Of a stretch of 12,715 bases of DNA, positions 6,417 through 12,715 are shown one piece after another. Source of the stretch: Vibrio madracius. Lineage in GTDB: Bacteria; Pseudomonadota; Gammaproteobacteria; Enterobacterales; Vibrionaceae. A model generated the notes under the pieces. That model did not search any database, was not told the DNA's origin, and worked only from the letters and a program-made list of their open reading frames with translations. The stretch spans positions 1 to 12,715 of the forward strand of contig ASHK01000092.1 of NCBI GenBank assembly GCA_000695745.1, written 5' to 3'. Positions within the stretch are counted from its first letter, which is position 1. The number at the start of each line of letters is the position of its first letter. The translations under genes were made by a program, and so were the position numbers.

Positions 6417-9400
6417 CTAGTTCACTTCAAACTGATACAAGAAGGTCACCGAACTATACAGCCCAGACACCGCTTCAACATAGAAGTCTTCAAGAACCCG
6501 ATAACGAATCGTAAACTCACCTAAGGAGTTGAAGATCCCCACACCGTATTTCACCTGTAAGCCCGGCAACACGTAACCACTTACTGTCACTTGAGAGTCA
6601 TCACCACTTCCTGCGGTATCTAACTGTAAGTCTTGTACTCCAAAGGCTTGGCCTATGTCACCGACGACTTTACCACTGCGCGCTAAACTCAAACCAATTA
6701 ACGTCGTCGTCAGCGCGTTGCCCCCGGTTTCACCATCAATATCTTGTCCTCGTAACAAATAAGACAGCGCGTTCGCTTGTGGCATTGTTGGGTCAGAGAA
6801 AATCTCAATTTTGGGTTCCGTCGCCAACCCAGTCACTTTAACCCCTGCCTTAACATCATCGGCGGTAGTATCAGGATTTCGTATTGCAGTAATATTGACG
6901 TAAGGCTGATCGACAGGTCCTGTCATCAAAATCTTACCTTCTTCAATAATGAGGTCTTGTCCAAATGACGTATACGAGCCATTAACGATATTCACTTCAC
7001 CTTGAACAAATGGTCCTTTGTCTTTTTGAGAGACTTGAAGTCTTCCTCGTAGATCCCCTTTAAGGCCAAACGCAGACACGTTGAAATCGTTACCGATAGT
7101 GATAGTTACATCGCTTTCGATATTGAAAGGTACTGCGGCTTCTTTATCTATCGGTGTCATATTAGGGTTGAGTAGCACTTGATCACTAGAAACCGAGACT
7201 GCACTTGGCGGCAATTCTTCTACTAAGATCCGCCCCCAAGGCAAACCAATCGTCCCGGTTACCTTCGCTACCTTTGGATTGGCCTCAATCGTCATGTCGG
7301 GCACCACTTTCACTTTCACCATTGGTGGCACTTCTACATTAAGCTCGTCAGCAAAAACTCTCAGTTTGGTTCGCCATGCGTTAAGATCTTGCCAATTACC
7401 GTCTCCAGAAAGTTGCAGCTCACCATCATTGGTTTGAATCTTGGCGTCTAAGTTGGCATCAAAGCCATTAAAAGCAACATCCACCTTTCCCGATTTCACT
7501 TGAACAGGCGATATATCTCCTTGCAAGGAGAGATCTGAAATAGAGAAGTCACCAAATAACTGTGGATGCAACGCGTCGCCTTTGATCTTGATGTTGGAAT
7601 CAAGGTTTGCTGTCAACTTATTAAACTCACCAATGACAGGCTGTAAGAAATCCAGATTAAACGTTGAGAGGTTTATTTCACCTTCTATTTTTTTGTTTTC
7701 TGCTAGCACATCAGGCAACGTCACCTGACCGGAAAGATCGCCGTTGTCAGTGACATCAACCAACCAACTGGCTTCCAATTTATCCTCAGCTAAGTTTGCG
7801 GCAATATTGACCTTATCCCAACCAATGACCAAAGGTGCTTCAAGCGTTTGCGTCACCTCCCCCTTTGGTATGCTCACATCCAGTTTTACTTGAGGTGGAG
7901 CCTCTGGTGACCATTTCGCCCAAACTGTCGCATTAGCGCTCCCTTCAACCTTGGTGTTTTGCGGAATGAAAGCATCAATCTGTTTAAAATTGAAATTCTT
8001 TATCGTGACCAGAGCTTCCCCAGAAGTGCCGGCTTGAATATCTTTCTCGAGACATACTTTTGAACCGGCCTGAGCCCAACAGTGTGCTGATACGTCAGCC
8101 ATTTGCTTATCGATATCCACTTTGATATCAATGGGATCAACTAGGTCAAGCGGCCCTGCTTCGACTCCAAATGTACGTCAGCTAATCGCCCTGTCCAAAC
8201 AAGGCTCGGTTTATCTTGCAGTGAACCATCCAGATCGATGTTTGCGGATAAGATGTCGGACACAAGTTCCAGCGACAGTGTATGTTCCGCTTGAGTACCA
8301 TTTAACGCGAGATCAACACTGTCAACAGTTTGATCTTGATACTTAATCCCGGACGCTTTTAGGGTAATATTGGCTTGAGCTTTTTCAATCGGTAATGGTG
8401 TCGCAGAGCCTGATAAAGATAAGCGTTCAAGACTGGCTTCTTGCTTCCATTTTACCTTTTCAACCTTAAGATCTGCGTTAATATCAGGCGTTAACATAGC
8501 CCCTTTAACCCCGACACTCCCCTTTAAAAGGCCGGTGAGATCGGGAACCGATTTCGCTAGGTCAGGGAAATCGATGTTGACGTCCATGTTCCAATCTTTG
8601 TCTAGTGTTCCTCTAGCACTGAGTTGGTTTGGACCATGAGCAACTGACAGCCCCTCAGTCTTCACTTTGTACTTGCCCTTGCCAGACAAGTCCGAGGCAT
8701 CCAGCTGGCCTTTTACATTTAATGGATAGTTACGTAGGACACCAACAATATCGAGGATAGGGACAGACACATCCCAGCCTCCTGCTTCGGTTAACTCACC
8801 ACTTGTTACCACATGGCCACTGATATCACCTTCTGCTTCAGGCCATTGAAGACCGGGTTGGATATGTGTGAGATGAATATCTCCTTGCCAGTTTATTGGT
8901 GATTCCCAGTTCGCCATCACCTGGCCCGAGATGTTGCCCCCTAGGCTATCAATGGAAAAGCTCACTTAGGTCAATGTGTTTCAAGTCTCCGTTGCCAGCT
9001 AACATCACCGAAACATCTGGAATAGCCTTACCCGAGGCTTGAGCTTTAAGATCAACGTCATACCCTTTCAATGAACCTTTAGCGGCTAGGTTATCAACCA
9101 CCACCTGATAATCACTTTTCCCAGTAAATGGCCAAGCCGCTTTTGCATCACTGATCGTGGCATCAAATGGAAGTGTTGGCTCTAACGGCTGTAATTCTCC
9201 GTTCAAAGCGCCACTGATCACCCCAGAGAATTGACTATCTAGAGACAGCTTTTCAACGCTGCCTTTAGCTTGCAACTGCACCTTTTGGCCTGCTAAATCA
9301 GTTTGTTTTAGATCCGCCATTAAATGGAGATCTAATGGATACCCTTGTTGCAAAGTCACATCACCGTTTAGTAATGCATTCACTTGTGGCATATCCAATT

Positions 9401-10176
9401 GCAGTTTATCTACGTGAACGTTGTGCTCACCGGCGCGTCCCACCAATTTCAAATTATTGACAATAATGGGCTCAGTTTGCTCAAGTCTAAAGTCCTGATT
9501 TCAATCCCTGTTACCTTGACGAATAATGGAATCAGCACCTCAGGCAGTTCAATCGCAGTAGGTTGTGTCTTGGCTTGTGATTTTGGCGGTTCAGCCTTTG
9601 ATTCATCTGAAGACGCCAATTTGACTCTCGGTGCTTTTAGTAAGGTCTCGCCGACAGTGAGCTTAGAGCCCGTCATAGCTAATGACGTCGAAAAGTTCTT
9701 CCAATTAACCTGAGTGCCTAAGATATCCAAGTTAATATCGTTAAAGTTAACCTTACCGATAGCAATAGGGATAGGCGTTGAAATAGACGTTAAAGGTTCA
9801 CTTGGTTCAGGCGAAGGTTCACTCGGCGCTACCTCCGGCATAGCGAAATTTAAACCATCTATCGCTAGCTCGTTAATACAAACCCTAGGTGAGCTCAAGC
9901 AATTAAGATCAACAGCGAGCGTCAAAGATTGAGCATTAAGATCGATATGAAGACTTTCATCAACGAAACGGACTTGATTGAGAGTGAATCTTGGGAAAAG
10001 AGCCCCTTTAGCTTCCGCCACTTGAAGCTGGGGAAGCGCCTTGTTTGCCCCCAAAGAAGCGTGTTTAATCCAGCATTTGTGAATAAGGCAAATGCAAGTG
10101 TCGCCACGATAATTAACAGCAGAGTGGCAAAACCTATGGATGTCCACTTTGTTACTCGCCATACTTTTAACATCAT
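6417..10176 (-). pseudogene. tamB: Translocation and assembly module inner-membrane protein TamB, four frame breaks
   Basis: TamB is an inner-membrane-anchored, periplasm-spanning beta-rich protein that works with TamA in outer-membrane assembly and is linked to phospholipid transport. The reconstructed protein has about 1,253 residues (E. coli 1,259). It starts MMLKVWRVTKWTSIG with a signal anchor at about 11-32 and then shows VDLNCLSSPRVCINELAIDG. The C-terminal TamB domain has IRNPDTTADDV, SDPTMPQANALSYLLRGQ, VSGYVLPGLQVKYGVGIF and the ending YQFEVN. Conserved sequence continues across four frame changes. One G is missing in the G-run at 10048-10052 (LLWG|ANKALPQL). One G is missing at 9494-9495 (EIR|DFRLEQ). 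One T is extra at 8956-8959 (LSEL|SIDSLGG). One G is missing at 8154-8156 (SKQG|PLDLVDP). No other stops are present in 3.7 kb. The ATG overlaps the tamA stop (ATGA), so translation is coupled. As written only about 80 residues would be made; I favour sequence error. Confidence 0.92.
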
Positions 10177-11887
10177 AATTCTGGCCCTAAACTAAAGTGA
10201 ATACGCCATTCTGCTTGCGGTTTTTCATCCAATCCTTTGGCGTAGTCAAACTTCACCGGACCGACGGGTGAAACCCAACGAATACCAACACCAGCACCGC
10301 GCTTCCATTCCGGAGTATCATCAAAAGCATCACCAATATCAAAAAACGTCGCGGCCCACCAATTTCCTGTAATGCGATATTGATACTCAAGTGTGCTTGT
10401 CGCTAAATATTGTCCACCCGTTTTATTGCCAACATCATCTTGTGGCGAAATACTCTCATAGTCATAACCACGGACACTATTGTCACCACCCGCATAGAAA
10501 CGCAATGACGGGGATAATTTTGACGGGTCACTCGCGATGTTGGCGCCGATGTCGACCTTAAAAATACCTCGATGATTTTCCCCTATGCTAGATATCCATG
10601 TAGACGTACCACGCATGCGAAATACCGACGTCTCCGACAGAGCATGATCATCTCCAACTTCAAACATAATCGTCTGTTTGTTACCACTCATTGGCAACAC
10701 TCCACCCCGGGACACAACTCGTGAATAAGAAAGTCCAGGTAAGACAAATTGCCCTAACTCACCTTGGGTATTGAACTCATAGTTTTCAACGAGATAACGA
10801 ATGTAAGCTGTGCGATGCCAACCACTTTCCAACACCCAGTGTCGTTCGAACGAAAGGTTGGATTCTAGGGTTTTTTTATCCGTTCGATTGACGTTCTTCA
10901 GTCCATATTGAATCAAGTAGTAATTTTTGAGCACATCATTCAAAGGGATCTTATAGCTCGCGGTGACTTGTTGCTCTGGAATAGATAAATCAAGACTAGT
11001 ATTGAAACTGTGACCATGCTCATTCAGCCAAGTTTCTTCCACTTGAACTTCACTTTTGCTCCAACATCGGTCGAGTAACCAAGACCCGTTTCAAATTGGT
11101 TCCTCACTTGCGGAGCTAAAGAGACCTTCATAGGCAGTTCTCGTCCTTTACCAATCTGAGTTAGGTCAGGCTCAACAAATACGGAAGAGAACCATTCGGT
11201 ATTAGAGAGATTTTGGTTATGGATACCAACTTCAGAAGCGAGATAGTCATCACCCGTTTTATACGGTTGCAGTGACTCAACTTTTTGAATATCTATTTGA
11301 CTACCAGTGATGGTCGTCTTGCCAAATTGATAGCGAATACCGCTATCGTAATGCAATCGAATAAAAGCTTGATTCAGTTCAGGAACCACTTCTAAACGGC
11401 TTAGTACGTATCCCCCATCAAAGTAACCTTTTTGCAATGCTAGGTTACGAATACTGGATTTAAGCGTATCGTACTGACTGTGATTTAAAGTGACGCCTTC
11501 TTTTAACGGTGTCAGCCGGATAAGCCGCAAAAAATCTTCGTCGTTTTTAGCCTCACCCGTTATCTCAACGTCCACTAACTTGACTCTCGTCGGTGGCCCT
11601 GGCGTCACGTTCACCACCAACTCTGAGTCTTTATCATCGACCACAAACTCTATCTTTGCGTTGTAATAACCTACGGCATTAAGGGCGGTATTGATTTCTT
11701 TGGTAAGACGAGACTGAAATCGAAGCGACGTTGAGTATTCACTGGGTTCAATAGCCGATAAGTAGGCATCAACATTATCTTGCAATGCGCCACTTAGCCC
11801 ATTTATATCCAATGACACACTATCTTTGGCCATCGCAAAACTCGACGACAGCAGAAGAAATAGCGGTGGTAATACTCTCTTTATCAT
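10173..11887 (-). pseudogene. tamA: Translocation and assembly module outer-membrane protein TamA (Omp85 family), one frame break
   Basis: TamA is an outer-membrane 16-strand barrel of the Omp85 family with periplasmic POTRA domains and is the partner of TamB. The reconstructed protein has 571 residues (E. coli 577). It has a signal peptide MIKRVLPPLFLLLSSSFAMA, a POTRA region at about 21-260 (NAVGYYNAKIEF, TPGPPTRV, LQKGYFDGGY), then the barrel start GLGYSTDVGAKVKFKWKK. The Omp85 motif RFYAGGDNSVRGYDY carries VRGY at about 472-475, and the protein ends SLGPEL, as in E. coli. The frame breaks at about residue 285: KWKK is followed by an early TGA at 11024-11026, while TWLNEHGHSF continues one frame over. 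Adding one A to the run at 11033-11035 gives KWKKTWLNEHGHS, matching E. coli WKKPWMNSYGHS. As written the barrel would be lost. The ribosome site before the ATG is weak. It is first of tamAB, divergent from msrA. Confidence 0.92.
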
Positions 11888-12056
11888 GCTTTATTGTTGA
11901 GACTGTGATTCGTTGCTTTATTGTGAGCTAGAATGATAACCCCTATCAATTTAGAAGTCTGTAGATAACTACCCAGATGATGACAGATTGGCGTTATTTT
12001 TTAATGGGTTCCAGAAGCTTCGTACACCCAATAATAGTCTAAAAAAGGAGCCTTTG

Positions 12057-12674
12057 ATGCGTAAAACGGAAATGATATCAGCAGACCAAGCGCTACCGGG
12101 GCGCAACCATGCTATCGCGGTTATGGAGCCTCACTTTATTAACCAATCAGACCTTAATGCACCTTTGATGGAACATCAACAATCTGTCATCATCGGATTG
12201 GGCTGTTTCTGGGGAGCTGAACGGGTGTTTTGGCAGCTAGATGGTGTGGTCTCGACGTCTGTCGGTTATGCTGGCGGCTATACCCCGAATCCAACTTATG
12301 AAGAAGTGTGTTCTGGAGATACAGGTCATACCGAAGTGGTGCGCGTAGTGTTCGATACTCGAGTCATCACGTTAGCTGACCTACTCAAAGTGTTCTGGGA
12401 AAAACATGACCCTACTCAGGGTATGCGCCAAGGGAACGATATCGGTACTCAATACCGTTCCGCTATTTACGTTAGTAATGAGCAACAACTCCTAACGGCA
12501 CAGCAAACTCAGCAGCAATATCAGCAGGCGCTTGGAGATCTTTCTATCACAACAGAAATCGCCATGCTTACCCATTACTATCTCGCTGAGGTATACCACC
12601 AGCAATATCTTGCTAAGAACCCCAATGGTTATTGCGGAATTGGTGGAACTGGCGTCTGCTTCCCTCCTCAATAA
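12057..12674 (+). CDS. msrA: Peptide methionine-(S)-sulfoxide reductase MsrA
   Basis: Reduces methionine-S-sulfoxide, free or in proteins, back to methionine, repairing oxidative damage in the cytoplasm with thioredoxin as electron donor. The 205-residue protein has the catalytic motif GLGCFWGAERVFW with Cys50, then VGYAGGYTPNPTYEEVCSGDTGH, FWEKHDPTQGMRQGNDIGTQYRS, and the resolving cysteines Cys193 and Cys201 in the tail NPNGYCGIGGTGVCFPP, the three-cysteine arrangement of E. coli MsrA (212 residues). About 45 residues precede the catalytic domain, as in the E. coli enzyme. The ATG at 12057 is chosen because AAAGGAG lies seven bases upstream; an in-frame TTG start at 11988 would add 23 residues without family support. 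It is divergent from tamA and ends in its own terminator. Confidence 0.96.
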   Translation: MRKTEMISADQALPGRNHAIAVMEPHFINQSDLNAPLMEHQQSVIIGLGCFWGAERVFWQLDGVVSTSVGYAGGYTPNPTYEEVCSGDTGHTEVVRVVFDTRVITLADLLKVFWEKHDPTQGMRQGNDIGTQYRSAIYVSNEQQLLTAQQTQQQYQQALGDLSITTEIAMLTHYYLAEVYHQQYLAKNPNGYCGIGGTGVCFPPQ

Positions 12675-12693
12675 CTGAGCAGCATAAAAAAAC

Positions 12694-12715
12694 GCTTTTG
12701 ATGTACACCAAAAGC
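12694..12715 (+). terminator. Probable msrA terminator, cut by the window end
   Basis: GCTTTTG (12694-12700) and CAAAAGC (12709-12715) pair around an 8-base loop. The run of seven As just upstream predicts a matching T-run just past the window edge, which would complete a bidirectional terminator. It starts about 20 bases after the msrA stop. Confidence 0.65.

Noticed and set aside
9384..9932. Plus-strand open frames of 72-109 codons opposite tamB
   Set aside because: They are antisense to strongly conserved TamB coding sequence, lack good ribosome sites, and resemble no family I know.
8141..11045. Programmed ribosomal frameshifting in tamA or tamB
   Set aside because: Five sites with mixed direction of shift, no slippery heptamers with downstream pseudoknots that I can see, and no known frameshifting in these families.
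11988..12056. Longer MsrA starting at an in-frame TTG
   Set aside because: The ATG at 12057 has a strong ribosome site at the right distance, and the 23 extra residues have no family match.

Overview
The window is chromosomal core sequence from a gammaproteobacterium, most likely a Vibrio or close Vibrionaceae relative. This rests on the gene content and order (thiBP, mpl-ubiX, fbp, ppa, two small lipoproteins, tamAB, msrA) and on clear protein similarity to the Escherichia coli counterparts; no search was run. I see no insertion sequence, prophage, CRISPR array, tRNA, rRNA or other sign of recent transfer, and no candidate for a new biological system.

Layout, left to right. Positions 1-1565 hold the thiamine uptake operon on the minus strand: the 5' part of thiP (cut by the window edge), complete thiB with a GTG start, and upstream of it a TPP riboswitch with a terminator-type expression platform and a plausible promoter. 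Positions 1599-3567, minus strand, hold mpl (murein peptide ligase, muropeptide recycling) overlapping ubiX (flavin prenyltransferase, ubiquinone pathway) by one base. A 282-base divergent region with a CRP-like site and a plausible promoter separates mpl from fbp (class I fructose-1,6-bisphosphatase), followed on the plus strand by ppa (family I inorganic pyrophosphatase); each of the two ends in a strong intrinsic terminator. Positions 5595-6325, minus strand, carry two tandem paralogous small lipoproteins with their own promoter. Positions 6417-11887, minus strand, are tamB and tamA, the translocation and assembly module linking inner and outer membranes, overlapping by four bases. msrA (peptide methionine sulfoxide reductase A) runs away from tamA on the plus strand and ends in a terminator cut by the window edge.

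The main oddity is not a new system but single-base reading-frame breaks: four in tamB, one each in tamA and mpl, and probably one near the start of thiP. In tamB, tamA and mpl, correcting one base at each break restores a full-length protein with conserved sequence on both sides and no other stop codons. Most breaks lie in short runs of one base and most are losses of one base. I read this as residual sequencing or assembly indels rather than gene decay or programmed frameshifting, but reads would be needed to decide. If the breaks were real, this strain would lack the TAM complex and murein tripeptide ligation. thiB, ubiX, fbp, ppa, both lipoprotein genes and msrA are intact.
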